Of a DNA stretch of 64,000 nucleotides, positions 51,154 through 62,491 are shown in pieces. Source of the DNA: Staphylococcus gallinarum. Its GTDB lineage: Bacteria; Bacillota; Bacilli; Staphylococcales; Staphylococcaceae. The stretch covers positions 1 to 64,000 of the forward strand of contig NZ_JXCF01000256.1 of NCBI RefSeq assembly GCF_000875895.1. Reading direction: 5' to 3'. The notes under the pieces are model-generated. The model was not told the DNA's origin. It did no database searches and saw only the letters and a list, made by a program, of their open reading frames with translations. The number at the start of each line of letters is the position of its first letter. Position 1 is the first letter of the stretch. The translations under genes were made by a program, and so were the position numbers.

Positions 51154-51951
51154 CTACGCATCTAATATTACTTTCTTTGTATTCTGATAAACTTGATGCA
51201 TATAATCATCATCAAGCAACAAATAACTGACAATATCAATCAAAAATAATGTTGCGATTTGAGTATTTACAAATCTACTATCATTGATTCTAGATTGATC
51301 AGTCGTAATTAATACCAAATCTGCACATTCAGTTATTGAACTGCCCTCATAATTAGTGATTGCTACCACAAATGCCCCATTATCATGAGCAATTTTAGCT
51401 GCAGCAATCAATTCTACAGTTTCACCACTATTCGAAATAGCTACAAACGTATCAGATTGCGTCAATAACGAAGCAACGATCTTCATTTGATGTGCATCGG
51501 TTGATACATTCCCCTTTAAACCCAAGCGCATCATGCGATAATAAAATTCTGTTGCTGACAGTCCAGAACTACCTAAACCAGCATAAATAATTTGCTTACT
51601 TCGATTAATCTGATTAACAAAACGCTTAATTTTTTCATCAGAAATAAATTCACCTGTTTGTTGGATAATATCTTGATGATATTTGTGTATACGCTGAATC
51701 AATGGACTATTTTCGATTTCCCTATTGGTCATTTCTTGTTGCAAATTAAATTTTAAATCTTGGAAATTCTCATAATCTAACTTATTACTAAAACGTGTGA
51801 TTGTTGCTGGCGAAGTTCCTATTGCATAAGCAAGTGAATTAATTGTAGAAAAATCATCATTAAATTCATTATTTTGAATAAACTCTACGATTTGCTTATC
51901 TGTCTTGGTAAAACGTTGGCGAAAACGTTGCACTCTATTTTCAAACTTCAC
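51154..51951 (-). CDS. nanR: RpiR-family regulator of sialic acid genes
   Basis: A 265-residue regulator. N-terminal HTH (DDFSTINSLAYAIGTSPATITRFSNKLDYENFQDLK) and C-terminal SIS phosphosugar-binding domain (YAGLGSSGLSATEFYYRM, FVAISNSGETVELIAAAKIA). GTG start at 51951 with AAAGGGTGG upstream. In S. aureus NanR represses the nan genes and is released by N-acetylmannosamine 6-phosphate. Divergent from nanE. Confidence 0.9.
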   Translation of the reverse strand: MKFENRVQRFRQRFTKTDKQIVEFIQNNEFNDDFSTINSLAYAIGTSPATITRFSNKLDYENFQDLKFNLQQEMTNREIENSPLIQRIHKYHQDIIQQTGEFISDEKIKRFVNQINRSKQIIYAGLGSSGLSATEFYYRMMRLGLKGNVSTDAHQMKIVASLLTQSDTFVAISNSGETVELIAAAKIAHDNGAFVVAITNYEGSSITECADLVLITTDQSRINDSRFVNTQIATLFLIDIVSYLLLDDDYMHQVYQNTKKVILDA

Positions 51952-51990
51952 TATATGACCACCCTTTTCAGTTAATTTTCTCTAGTATAA

Positions 51991-52007
51991 ATGAAAACAT
52001 TTTTCAT
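51991..52007. promoter_or_regulatory. Putative NanR operator 2
   Basis: ATGAAAACATTTTTCAT, an inverted repeat equivalent to the site between nanA and nanK, placed between divergent nanR and nanE. It implies autoregulation of nanR and co-regulation of nanE. Confidence 0.7.
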
Positions 52008-52108
52008 AACAAATATATCTATTGATTAATAATTTCTCGATGTTATATTAAACCTATCAGTAATATTCTGTTAAGAAAAAACTACTAAACGTTATGGAGT
52101 GTGTCATT

Positions 52109-52780
52109 ATGTTACCTCAAGGTTTAATTGTTTCTTGCCAGGCTTTGGCAGATGAACCCTTATATTCATCGTTTATCATGTCTAAGATGGCATTAGCTGC
52201 TTATCAAGGTGGCGCTGTTGGTATTAGAGCAAATTCAAAGGACGATATTATCGCAATTAAAAAGGAAGTTGATTTACCTATTATCGGGATTGTTAAAAGA
52301 GACTATCCTGATTCAAAAGTCTTTATCACTGCAACACGTACTGAGGTAGATGAATTACTCGACAGTGGTTGTGACGTAATTGCTTTAGATGCTACAGCCC
52401 AACCACGTCCCAATGAATCTCTTGCGGATTTAGTTAAATATATCCGTAATAAAGCACCTCATATCGAAATTATGGCAGATATTTCAACGATAGAAGAAGC
52501 CCAACACGCCGATGCATTAGGTTTCGATTATATTGGTACAACATTACATGGTTACACTGAATATACACACGGACATGTGCTATATGAAGACAACTTCCAA
52601 TTTTTAAAGGATGTATTATCCAATGTACATGCAAAAGTCATTGCAGAGGGTAATGTTATCACACCAGAAATGTTACAAATTGTTGATAGACTCGGGGTAC
52701 ATTGTACTGTTGTAGGTAGTGCAATCACGCGGCCTAAAGAAATTACGCAACGTTTTGTTAATGTTTTAAAAAATGAATAA
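52109..52780 (+). CDS. nanE: N-acetylmannosamine-6-phosphate 2-epimerase
   Basis: A 223-residue TIM-barrel epimerase forming N-acetylglucosamine 6-phosphate, which enters glycolysis through NagA/Nag[14 protein letters not shown], catalytic Lys in [23 protein letters not shown], and [12 protein letters not shown] are conserved. The ATG at 52109 follows GGAGTG. Completes the nan pathway of this locus. Confidence 0.94.
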   Translation: MLPQGLIVSCQALADEPLYSSFIMSKMALAAYQGGAVGIRANSKDDIIAIKKEVDLPIIGIVKRDYPDSKVFITATRTEVDELLDSGCDVIALDATAQPRPNESLADLVKYIRNKAPHIEIMADISTIEEAQHADALGFDYIGTTLHGYTEYTHGHVLYEDNFQFLKDVLSNVHAKVIAEGNVITPEMLQIVDRLGVHCTVVGSAITRPKEITQRFVNVLKNE

Positions 52781-52921
52781 ATATATAACAGACGCGTCTG
52801 AGACATGCCATATGCCTGATACATAAGGCACCTTGTTAATTTAGTACAGAATGCATATTAAATTATACGAAAGCGCCTTATTTTTAAGGTGTATTAATAT
52901 ATAATCACATATAAATTTGGT

Positions 52922-53006
52922 GTGTTTTGGCGAGACTCCTGTGGGAACAGGACAAGCTGAAGACTACAGGCTGAAGCTGGCCCCTAGGAAAGCGAGCCAA
53001 TAATAC
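52922..53006 (+). repeat. Palindromic intergenic repeat, copy B
   Basis: Begins GTGTTTTGGCGAGACTCCT and ends AGCGAGCCAATAATAC. Its 80-base core is identical to copy C located 215 bases away. The gap before it (52781-52921) holds a perfect CAGACGCGTCTG palindrome (52789-52800) and no gene. Confidence 0.9.
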
Positions 53007-53136
53007 GAACTTAATACAAATCGAATAACAGTAAATAAGATAGGATGCATTTGTAAACACAAACAAGACATATTTAATTACGAGGATGTTAATATATTTT
53101 ATTATTTTAATGTAAAATATAATGCTGCTTTACGAA

Positions 53137-53221
53137 GTATTCTGGCGAGACTCCTGTGGGAACAGGACAAGCTGAAGACTACAGGCTGAAGCTGGCCCCT
53201 AGGAAAGCGAGCCAATAATAC
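53137..53221 (+). repeat. Palindromic intergenic repeat, copy C
   Basis: Begins GTATTCTGGCGAGACTCCT and ends AGCGAGCCAATAATAC; core identical to copy B. The arms extend outward (CGAAGTATT / AATACGAA). It is followed by the srtA terminator in the same arrangement as copy A and its terminator. Confidence 0.9.
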
Positions 53222-53239
53222 GAAATAATAAATAAAAAG

Positions 53240-53274
53240 GCACTCAGATAAATTGAATTCAATCATCTGAGTGC
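53240..53274 (-). terminator. Terminator of srtA
   Basis: GCACTCAGAT pairs with ATCTGAGTGC; followed on the minus strand by CTTTTTATT. Sequence and flank match the terminator at 34231-34267. Confidence 0.85.
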
Positions 53275-53310
53275 TATTTTTTGGAATTTGTATTCCAGAC
53301 TCGTTATGCT

Positions 53311-53886
53311 TTATACTGCTTTAGCAATAAATATTTTGCGTTTTTCCCATTGTCCTGTCTTTTTATTATAATCATCACAAGTAATTAATGTAAGTTGGTG
53401 TTGCTTTGATTGTTGTTCATCTAGCACTTTTACATCACTAGGTTTCACATCATAAATTTTTGAGATTTTGTACTTTCGCTTATCCTTCCCAACTTTAAAG
53501 TTAACGACACTGCCTTTATGTGCTTTAGGTAAATTTGAAAATTGATACGTATCCGAGCCTTCGAAAGTATGACCAGCTATAGCTATATTTTGATCATTTA
53601 ATGATTCGTCTGCTTCAACTAAACTAATGCCTCGATCTAATTGTTTCGGGGTAGCGGGCCCTGGAAATACTGGCGCTTTAATTTTAGCATCAGGCACTTC
53701 AATATAGCCTACCATTTTAGATTTATCTTTGGGAATCTCACCAGAAAATTGTTGTTTTTTATCGTATTCCGTTATTTTATCTTCATCGGCTTTCTTTGTT
53801 AAATAATTATCAATATGAGGCTTAGCTAAAAAGTAAATTGCAATTAAAATAAAAATGACACCAACTATCCTTAGTAGCTTATTCAT
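53311..53886 (-). CDS. srtA: Sortase A (class A, LPXTG transpeptidase)
   Basis: A 191-residue membrane-anchored transpeptidase that links LPXTG surface proteins to peptidoglycan lipid II. N-terminal membrane anchor (residues 5-21), then linker, then the beta-barrel catalytic domain with His106 (IAGHTF), Cys170 (TLITCDDYN) and Arg183 (EKRKIF). Calcium-site acidic residues follow (EADESLNDQ). The linker is about 15 residues shorter than in S. aureus SrtA (206 aa). Confidence 0.95.
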   Translation of the reverse strand: MNKLLRIVGVIFILIAIYFLAKPHIDNYLTKKADEDKITEYDKKQQFSGEIPKDKSKMVGYIEVPDAKIKAPVFPGPATPKQLDRGISLVEADESLNDQNIAIAGHTFEGSDTYQFSNLPKAHKGSVVNFKVGKDKRKYKISKIYDVKPSDVKVLDEQQSKQHQLTLITCDDYNKKTGQWEKRKIFIAKAV

Positions 53887-54178
53887 TTCTTTTATACTCC
53901 TTTAATGTTAGCACTTATATTTCAGAATATAAGTATAGCACAATACATTTAGAATTGGACTAGTCCATATGTTATTTCGCATTCCAAATATTTAAATAAA
54001 TGAGGAGAATTTTTACAACAATACATTGCAGAACTTAATAATTAAGTGTTAAATAGTATTAAATCACTCATCGTAAATATCTTGGTTTAACTAAGTGTTT
54101 CATATTAATTATGAATGCCATACTTTTATAACTGTGATAGTGATTTCTAATTTACTTTAATATAAGGTGGGATGCGCT

Positions 54179-54688
54179 ATGATACGTCATGCTAAGCAAT
54201 CAGATTTACCGAATATACTAGAAATATACAACGATGCGATCTTGAATACTACCGCTGTTTATACTTATAAACCTCAAACTTTGGCATCACGTGAAACTTG
54301 GTTTGAAAATAAACTTAATAAACAAGAGCCTGTTCTTGTATACGATGAAAGAGGTGAAGCGATAGCCTTCGCTACTTATGGTACATTTAGAGATTGGCCC
54401 GCTTATCAATATTCTATTGAACACTCTATTTATGTAAATAAACATCATAGAGGAAAAGGGATTGCATCACAATTGCTGGCTGAAATCATCCAAACTGCTC
54501 GTAATAATGGCTATAGAACACTTGTTGCAGGCATTGACGCTACGAATGATTATAGTATTTACTTGCATAAAAAATTTAAATTCAAACATTCTGGAACCAT
54601 TCAAAATGTAGGTTATAAATTTGATAAATGGTTAGATTTAGCATTCTATCAATTAGATTTAAATCCTTCTCAAAGTACGAAACATTAA
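54179..54688 (+). CDS. GNAT N-acetyltransferase, phosphinothricin/amino-acid type
   Basis: A 169-residue acetyltransferase of the Pat/Bar (MddA-like) group. IRHAKQSDLPNILEIYNDAILNTTAVYTY at the start, EHSIYVNKHHRGKGIASQLL as acetyl-CoA site, and AGIDATNDYSIYLHKKFKFKHSGTI. ATG at 54179 with AAGGTGGG upstream. Such enzymes acetylate small amines including methionine sulfone/sulfoximine or phosphinothricin. Confidence 0.87.
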   Translation: MIRHAKQSDLPNILEIYNDAILNTTAVYTYKPQTLASRETWFENKLNKQEPVLVYDERGEAIAFATYGTFRDWPAYQYSIEHSIYVNKHHRGKGIASQLLAEIIQTARNNGYRTLVAGIDATNDYSIYLHKKFKFKHSGTIQNVGYKFDKWLDLAFYQLDLNPSQSTKH

Positions 54689-54755
54689 TTTGTGCTATAT
54701 ACATTCAGACTTTTAGCTAGAAGATTTACTTTACAATATTTATATTATTATCTCA

Positions 54756-54829
54756 CTTTCCTAAGATGCCGTCTCAGCCTCGGCCTTCAACTGACACTGC
54801 TTCCTTAGGAGTCTCGACCTAATACTTCT
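54756..54829 (-). repeat. Diverged palindromic repeat, copy D (inverted)
   Basis: Read on the minus strand it starts AAGTATTAGGTCGAGACTCC and ends GCATCTTAGGAAAGT, the same architecture as copies A-C with a different central part (GCCGAGGCTGAGACGG). Confidence 0.7.
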
Positions 54830-54916
54830 CAATATTTTATACCGCTATTATTATATAATTTATAATGCGCTGTGGTTATATTTGAGTAAAGCTCATTTTC
54901 TTTTGGGATCATAAAA

Positions 54917-54963
54917 AGCTCCCTTCAAAGTTTACGTTTTTCAGTAACTACTTTAAAGGGAGC
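54917..54963 (-). terminator. Terminator of thiC
   Basis: GCTCCCTTTAAAGT pairs with ACTTTGAAGGGAGC on the minus strand, followed by TTTTTATG. Confidence 0.85.
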
Positions 54964-55024
54964 ATCACTTCATAGCATAGTTCTCTTATTTTAAGAATGG
55001 GAATTTTCGCCCAAAACTCTATCT

Positions 55025-56966
<1,942 letters not shown>

Positions 56967-57052
56967 TTATTAAATTCTAAATTAAACTTAACACTAATAA
57001 AAAATAATTACAAATAAATTTGAAAATTAATATAAACATAATCTAATACAAT

Positions 57053-57095
57053 AAGTACCTAGGATTCTGTTTAACAAACAGAATCCTAGGTACTT
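57053..57095. terminator. 20-bp perfect hairpin, bidirectional terminator-like
   Basis: AAGTACCTAGGATTCTGTTT and AAACAGAATCCTAGGTACTT pair completely. It lies just downstream of the PAP2 gene, before the thiC leader. Confidence 0.75.
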
Positions 57096-57116
57096 ATATT
57101 AATGTTCTGTTCTATT

Positions 57117-58019
57117 TTAATGTAAGTGTTTTGCATTCCATTTATAAATCATATAATCTGCTGCTATCATCAATAAAGTAATTAATGTAAAGGCCATGGT
57201 TACATCGCCTAAGAAATGTGCACCAATACGTAAACGACTCACACACATGATAATAGTAAACATAAATGCAATAATAAACATACGCTTTTGGGCAACACGT
57301 GTTTTAAAGTAAAATGCCCAAAACATTAAATAAGCCGCATCAGTTGTATGACCAGATGGAAATGAACTGTGACCAGTATTACCATTGATTGTAAGCCAAT
57401 TTGTAAAATGTGCGCCGTCATGACCAATTTCATAAGGTCTTGCTCGCCCCCATAATTCCTTCAAACTATCAATCGTTTCTAATCCTACTAATAATACAAA
57501 AAAGCTAACAAATGCAACGCGAACTAATCTTTCTATCTCTGTTTGAGTCACTTGTTGTAACCAAAATTTTGTAACAAATAATGTAATTAACATAAGTAAA
57601 ATGAATGTGATTAAGAAACTTAGCCCCATTGGTAATGCATTACTGGTATCACCTTCATTACTAGCCACACCTAATGGCTTATGTCGTTCAATATTGTCCA
57701 TTGTTGCAAAGATATATTTAAATGTTTCAGATACCAAAGTATTAGCTTTTATCAAAGTATAAATAAAAGATAAAAATAAAATGATATATTTAATCAATTT
57801 ACTTTCAAACTTTGAAAACACATAAAAATTCAAAATAATCATTGAAAGAATCAAAATAACAGTTGGCGGAAAAAGACCTAAATCTTGAAATACTGTCCCA
57901 AAGATTGAATTTTGATTCATAAAATGTTTAGATACTGGCAAATCAATAAATAAAGCGAGTACTAAAATAATGCAAAATACAGGTAATGCAATTGCTGTGA
58001 ACCTTTTTGAAATAACCAT
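57117..58019 (-). CDS. PAP2-family phosphatase, membrane
   Basis: A 300-residue integral membrane protein with about seven hydrophobic segments. PAP2 motifs: KELWGRARPYE (K-x6-R-P), NTGHSSFPSGHTTDA (PSGH), and SRLRIGAHFLGDV (S-R-x5-H-x3-D). Dephosphorylates a lipid phosphate such as undecaprenyl pyrophosphate or phosphatidic acid. Starts ATG 58019, GGAGGG upstream. Confidence 0.9.
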   Translation of the reverse strand: MVISKRFTAIALPVFCIILVLALFIDLPVSKHFMNQNSIFGTVFQDLGLFPPTVILILSMIILNFYVFSKFESKLIKYIILFLSFIYTLIKANTLVSETFKYIFATMDNIERHKPLGVASNEGDTSNALPMGLSFLITFILLMLITLFVTKFWLQQVTQTEIERLVRVAFVSFFVLLVGLETIDSLKELWGRARPYEIGHDGAHFTNWLTINGNTGHSSFPSGHTTDAAYLMFWAFYFKTRVAQKRMFIIAFMFTIIMCVSRLRIGAHFLGDVTMAFTLITLLMIAADYMIYKWNAKHLH

Positions 58020-58340
58020 GATGCCCTCCTAATTAATATCTTTTAATAATAATTTTAATAACTATTTTATTATTCATGAATTTTATTACTGCTTAACCAT
58101 ACCCATTTTATGCTTATGTATGTTTGAATTAACTAAAATTTTCATGATCTTTGTAGAGATAACTGCAATCTTTTTATATTATTGGAAGCCTAAATTCCAT
58201 AGTGAAATTCTAAATGTGACATAACTGTTAGGTCACAATATCATTTATTCATGATATATTATTTGTGTAGCGAATATAGTTTTTTTAATTTTAAAGTTCT
58301 CCTTATTTTTATAAGCATATTTAGCTTCGCTAAATATAAA
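58020..58340. other. AT-rich gap
   Basis: Between the PAP2 promoter and the HAD gene terminator. No reading frame or RNA element recognised. Confidence 0.4.
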
Positions 58341-58389
58341 AAAAGCAGTAAATTCATGTCGACTTAAACATGAATTTTACTGCTTTTTT
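58341..58389 (-). terminator. Terminator of HAD gene
   Basis: AAAAGCAGTAAATTCATG pairs with CATGAATTTTACTGCTTTT (one mismatch/bulge); T-runs on both sides, seven T on the minus strand. Confidence 0.85.
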
Positions 58390-59065
58390 ATTTATGATTT
58401 AACTCTAGCCATTTCACCATTTCGCTCACATTACTTACCGTTATCGTTGGTGTTGGACCGTTTACATCAAACTTTTTATTTGTTCGATTTACCCAAGCTG
58501 TATCAAATCCAAAGTTACTAGCACCAGTAATATCCCATGAGTTTGAAGAGACAAATAATATATCTTCTCTATTCATATGATAATACTCTAATACAAGTGC
58601 ATAACTTGCAGCACTCGGTTTATATTGTTTAATTTCATTAACACTAATAAGTGTGTCGATATAACCACCTAGTTCTGAATTATCTATGAGTGGCATTAAC
58701 ATATTATCATTACCATTTGATAGTATACCTACATCAATATTTTTATCTCTTAAATTGGCTAATGATTTAGGTATCTCCTTGTAATAATTTAAATTAAAAA
58801 ACGCTTCAAACAATCTATTAATATCTTCTCTATTATATTGAATATCATAAACATTTAAAGTATGTCGTAGTGAGTCTTTCGTCAATTCATCAAAAGGGAT
58901 ATATCTTTGCATAACCTGCCTCATAAACATATGTCTTAATTGAGTCTTTTGCCATAACTTAGTAATCTTTGTTGCAGTATCTTCATCAAACTCAATCATT
59001 TCATTTTTTAATGAATCCATATCAAACAAAGTACCATACACATCAAAAATAATAGCCTTATACAT
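58388..59065 (-). CDS. HAD hydrolase, haloacid dehalogenase-like
   Basis: A 225-residue type II haloacid dehalogenase-like protein. Nucleophile Asp in IIFDVYGTLFD, Ser/Asn in GILSNGNDNML, Lys in QYKPSAASY, and SSNSWDITGASNFGFDTAWVNR near the end (the S-S-N-x-W-D signature of L-2-haloacid dehalogenases). Start at 59065 follows AGGAGGG. True substrate uncertain. Confidence 0.87.
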   Translation of the reverse strand: MYKAIIFDVYGTLFDMDSLKNEMIEFDEDTATKITKLWQKTQLRHMFMRQVMQRYIPFDELTKDSLRHTLNVYDIQYNREDINRLFEAFFNLNYYKEIPKSLANLRDKNIDVGILSNGNDNMLMPLIDNSELGGYIDTLISVNEIKQYKPSAASYALVLEYYHMNREDILFVSSNSWDITGASNFGFDTAWVNRTNKKFDVNGPTPTITVSNVSEMVKWLELNHK

Positions 59066-59330
59066 ACTTTCCCTCCTCTGCAACTCCATAAAAATGAAAC
59101 TTACTTATTATTTTACACAATAAACACACATTCAAAACAATTTAGAATTAAATTTGTTTACGAATCTTGTAATTTTAGTTAATTTATTATCAATAAATAT
59201 TATATTTGTTCGACAACCACTCTGTATACCACCTAATTATTGATTGTAAATTTTATGTAAATTATATTAAACCAAGCTTTAAATCATTGATTAGTTGGCA
59301 ATATAAAAGTAAGAGAGGAGGCTGGTTGTT

Positions 59331-59597
59331 ATGAGAAAAATATTTTTCGTCGATTTGTTTAACCTCTTTATTATTACGCTCGGATACATGACGCTTATCT
59401 CATTAACGCTACTTGCATTTGATCTTTTTGAAATTAAAACAACCGGTTCAGTATTTTTAGAAGGCTTAAGTTCTATTACAATTTTTAAAATTTATAGCAA
59501 TTCCATCTTCAATGGTCTATTTACTCTATTCTTAGTCATTACGATTATTTTATTTCTTTACAAAGCATATGATCTATATAGAAAAGACAGCAAATAA
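59331..59597 (+). CDS. Small two-helix membrane protein
   Basis: An 88-residue protein with two hydrophobic stretches (residues 8-30 and 58-78) and a charged C-terminus (KAYDLYRKDSK). AGAGAGGAGG precedes the ATG at a good distance. No family recognised. It is followed by a terminator at 59897. Confidence 0.65.
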   Translation: MRKIFFVDLFNLFIITLGYMTLISLTLLAFDLFEIKTTGSVFLEGLSSITIFKIYSNSIFNGLFTLFLVITIILFLYKAYDLYRKDSK

Positions 59598-59896
59598 ATC
59601 TTATTATAAGTTTTCTCATTCGTTTAATCTGACAATTCGTGTACCCTTAATAGCAAACAGCTCAGTTAAAGCCCAGAATAAATTAAATAACAAAATAATT
59701 GTATATTGTATTAGAAGATTATTAGTTATATAATATTGTGTGAGGATGTATTTTATGTGTTATAAACGGCTATTTAACTTGCCATCTATCATCATAGTTA
59801 TATTCCATTCCCAGAATTAAACTTTATGCACCCATTTAAACAAAGTAAATAACACAACATTCTCAGTATAACTTCGTTCCTATGGACGAAAATAAT

Positions 59897-59956
59897 AAGA
59901 GATCTAAAGTCACTTTCAGGCAGTGTTTTTAGATCTCTTTTTTTATCTTTTAACAT
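59897..59956 (+). terminator. Terminator
   Basis: AAGAGATCTAAA pairs with TTTAGATCTCTT, followed by TTTTTTAT. The remaining intergenic DNA from 59598 to 60172 shows no gene. Confidence 0.8.
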
Positions 59957-60172
59957 ATTAATGCTAAGATTATACGTTTATTACTACACCACTTCAAATT
60001 ATTATTAATTTACTTACAATTTTTGAAAAATTCTCCGCAAAAGTGCTATTTATTAATTTATATCGTCACTTTAATAATAATGTGGGATTATCATTCTTTT
60101 TTCTTATTACAGATGTACAATGATTTTATTACTATTAACTGATAGTTCTAATTTCTGACTTAGGTGGTATTT

Positions 60173-62284
60173 ATGATTAGCTCATTAACTGTAAGAAAAG
60201 ATTATTCAACTGAATTTACGCGCTGCATAAACCAAATTATTATACTACTTCCATTAAATAAACCATGTAAGGTTAATTTAAATGGGATTATTTTGTCCGT
60301 TGATAATGGATTAATTATAAATAATTCAGATTTATATCAAATGATTAAATTAGATGATGTTGTCGAATTAAAGATTCCACTTCCCATATTTTTTGAACAA
60401 GAGCAATTTTTATCCAATTGTTATTTTGATTTTGCACAAATTCGTAATACTGATCAATTCAGAACTTTGGTATTACAAATTTTATATAATGAAGCCTATT
60501 TGACCAATGGTCAGTTACATTACGTAGCAGACATTGTTGATTTTTTGTTAAAGGAAGCCAAAGTCACATTACATACTACTTATGTACCTACTTTACGAAC
60601 CAAAAATTTACTGGCACAAAAATTAATTCGCTACGTTAATTTAAATATACATGAGCATTTAACTACACAAGATGTCTCAAAAAAATTCTTCATTTCACAA
60701 TCATATATTTCTATTATGTTCTCAAGAATGCTCAATATAAATTTTAAGTTTTATGTATCATCCTTAAAAGTCGCATTATCCTTGTATGATTTAGTACAAC
60801 ATAGTAAATCTATACATGAGACTGCAACACATTTTAGCTTTACTAATGTGAGTACCTATTCAAAGCATTTTAAAAATTTTGTTCATATGCCTCCAAAAAA
60901 ATTTATTTATCACTATCGTAGTATGAAAGGCGATCACCCTGTCAAAATTCATACAGACGTTGAATATATTTCGAAATATTTATCTCAACTAAAACAGAAT
61001 ATTAAATTAAAGAACAATGTAATTTCTAATATAAATTTAGATGACTTACAATTTAACAATCACTTTGAACCGATGGTTAACGTGATTCAACTAAACAATT
61101 TATATGAACTGATTAATTTTTCAGAAAGCCATTTTGAGTCATTGATTGCGGAAAATTTCTCGAAAGTGAATTTACACATTCATAATGTAGACATTAAATA
61201 TCTTAATAATTTAGAGTTACAGAAATTGTTAAATATTATCCAACGGTTAGCAAGTAATGACTTTAAAGTTACATTAACCGTTGCAACTGTTGATCATTTC
61301 CATTCCATACATAACGCAATTATCAGGCCATTGGCCAAAACAGATAAACGCCAATCTATATTAAGGTATTTGACATTGATATTTAATCCTGCAAATTGGG
61401 AAGACGAATACTTCCAATCTATCATGCAATTACTAACTCAGAGATATCGCAATATGGGCATAGGTATTGTAATAGATAATCTTTTAACTGAATATCAAAC
61501 GATACCTGAAATAATCAATGCAATCACAATGTATCCTGCAACTAATTATTATATTAATAGTGATCTCAAGTTATTTCACGACTTAATTCACAACAAATTT
61601 ATTCAGCCCTGTTCTGACTTAAAGCAAACATTTATGCAATTTATTAGCTATCTAGTACCACATTCAAATAAGTTAATTATTAACAATGTGACTTATAGCA
61701 GTTTATTAAAATACTACGAAAATAGTATAAGTGAATCACATATATTATTATCTCGCCTTTTATTAGACTTAAATGGGAAAATAGCTGGAATCGGCTTTCC
61801 ACTTTATGCAGCTGATGATGATCAGGTCATGCTTATAGATCAACATCAAAATACGATGCCAATTGTTTATATTTATAGTTTATTAGCACCATTTATTGAT
61901 CAATATATATTGCGCTTACCAAACGGCATTGTTTGTAAGGTGAATAGTGATTTTCATATGTTACTCATTAACAAAAATAATGCATTAACAAATACAGCGC
62001 CTTTAGTTATGTCCGTTACGACACCTTATACAAATGAGTATTTTGTATTTAATAGAATTTTAAATCCTGAACACGGATTGATTACGAATATGATTTCTGC
62101 GCAATTGAACCATACGTTTATTGATCCACAAGTATTACAACAAATAAATCAATCTAATCATCCTTTAGCTACGTTAACTTTGCATAGCAATAAACTACCA
62201 TTATCTATTTCATTAGAGACAGCAACGATACAATATATGATGCTATCTCCAAATAATGACGGAAAACATCATAACTTAAACTAA
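60173..62284 (+). CDS. Large AraC-family regulator (Rsp/Rbf-like)
   Basis: A 703-residue regulator. N-terminal region with NKPCKVNLNGIILSVDNGLIIN (cupin-like strand pattern); AraC double HTH at about residues 155-255 (HLTTQDVSKKFFISQSYISIMF, then SIHETATHFSFTNVSTYSKHF ... PPKKFIYHYR); and a long C-terminal domain of about 430 residues with a glycosidase-39-like pattern. The layout, with HTH in the middle, matches S. aureus Rsp and Rbf, which control surface proteins, biofilm and agr. ATG at 60173 follows TAGGTGG. Confidence 0.85.
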   Translation: MISSLTVRKDYSTEFTRCINQIIILLPLNKPCKVNLNGIILSVDNGLIINNSDLYQMIKLDDVVELKIPLPIFFEQEQFLSNCYFDFAQIRNTDQFRTLVLQILYNEAYLTNGQLHYVADIVDFLLKEAKVTLHTTYVPTLRTKNLLAQKLIRYVNLNIHEHLTTQDVSKKFFISQSYISIMFSRMLNINFKFYVSSLKVALSLYDLVQHSKSIHETATHFSFTNVSTYSKHFKNFVHMPPKKFIYHYRSMKGDHPVKIHTDVEYISKYLSQLKQNIKLKNNVISNINLDDLQFNNHFEPMVNVIQLNNLYELINFSESHFESLIAENFSKVNLHIHNVDIKYLNNLELQKLLNIIQRLASNDFKVTLTVATVDHFHSIHNAIIRPLAKTDKRQSILRYLTLIFNPANWEDEYFQSIMQLLTQRYRNMGIGIVIDNLLTEYQTIPEIINAITMYPATNYYINSDLKLFHDLIHNKFIQPCSDLKQTFMQFISYLVPHSNKLIINNVTYSSLLKYYENSISESHILLSRLLLDLNGKIAGIGFPLYAADDDQVMLIDQHQNTMPIVYIYSLLAPFIDQYILRLPNGIVCKVNSDFHMLLINKNNALTNTAPLVMSVTTPYTNEYFVFNRILNPEHGLITNMISAQLNHTFIDPQVLQQINQSNHPLATLTLHSNKLPLSISLETATIQYMMLSPNNDGKHHNLN

Positions 62285-62319
62285 TATTATCGCGTTGCAC
62301 ACATGACGCTATACATATT

Positions 62320-62409
62320 AAAGATCAACCAGAGGTTAAATGATTTTGGCCATACATCAAATAGATGTAGCTAAGTTACGCCAAATGTTTAAAAACTGAT
62401 TGATCTTTT
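62320..62409 (+). other. Long-loop hairpin after AraC-type gene
   Basis: AAAGATCAA and TTGATCTTT(TT) close a roughly 70-base loop, then TTAAATTT. Possibly the terminator of the regulator gene. A shorter AGCATG/CATGCT hairpin (about 62443-62461) near the ECF gene end may terminate the opposite strand. Confidence 0.4.
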
Positions 62410-62491
62410 TAAATTTAATATTTGCTTTTATTTTTGCAACACAGCATGTACCAAGCATGCTATTTGTACTTTTACTACAATAGGCTCATGT

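Noticed and set aside
51002..51187. 61-codon + strand frame overlapping the nanR 3' end
   Set aside because: No ribosome-binding site, hydrophobic random-looking composition, and overlap with the clearly real nanR.
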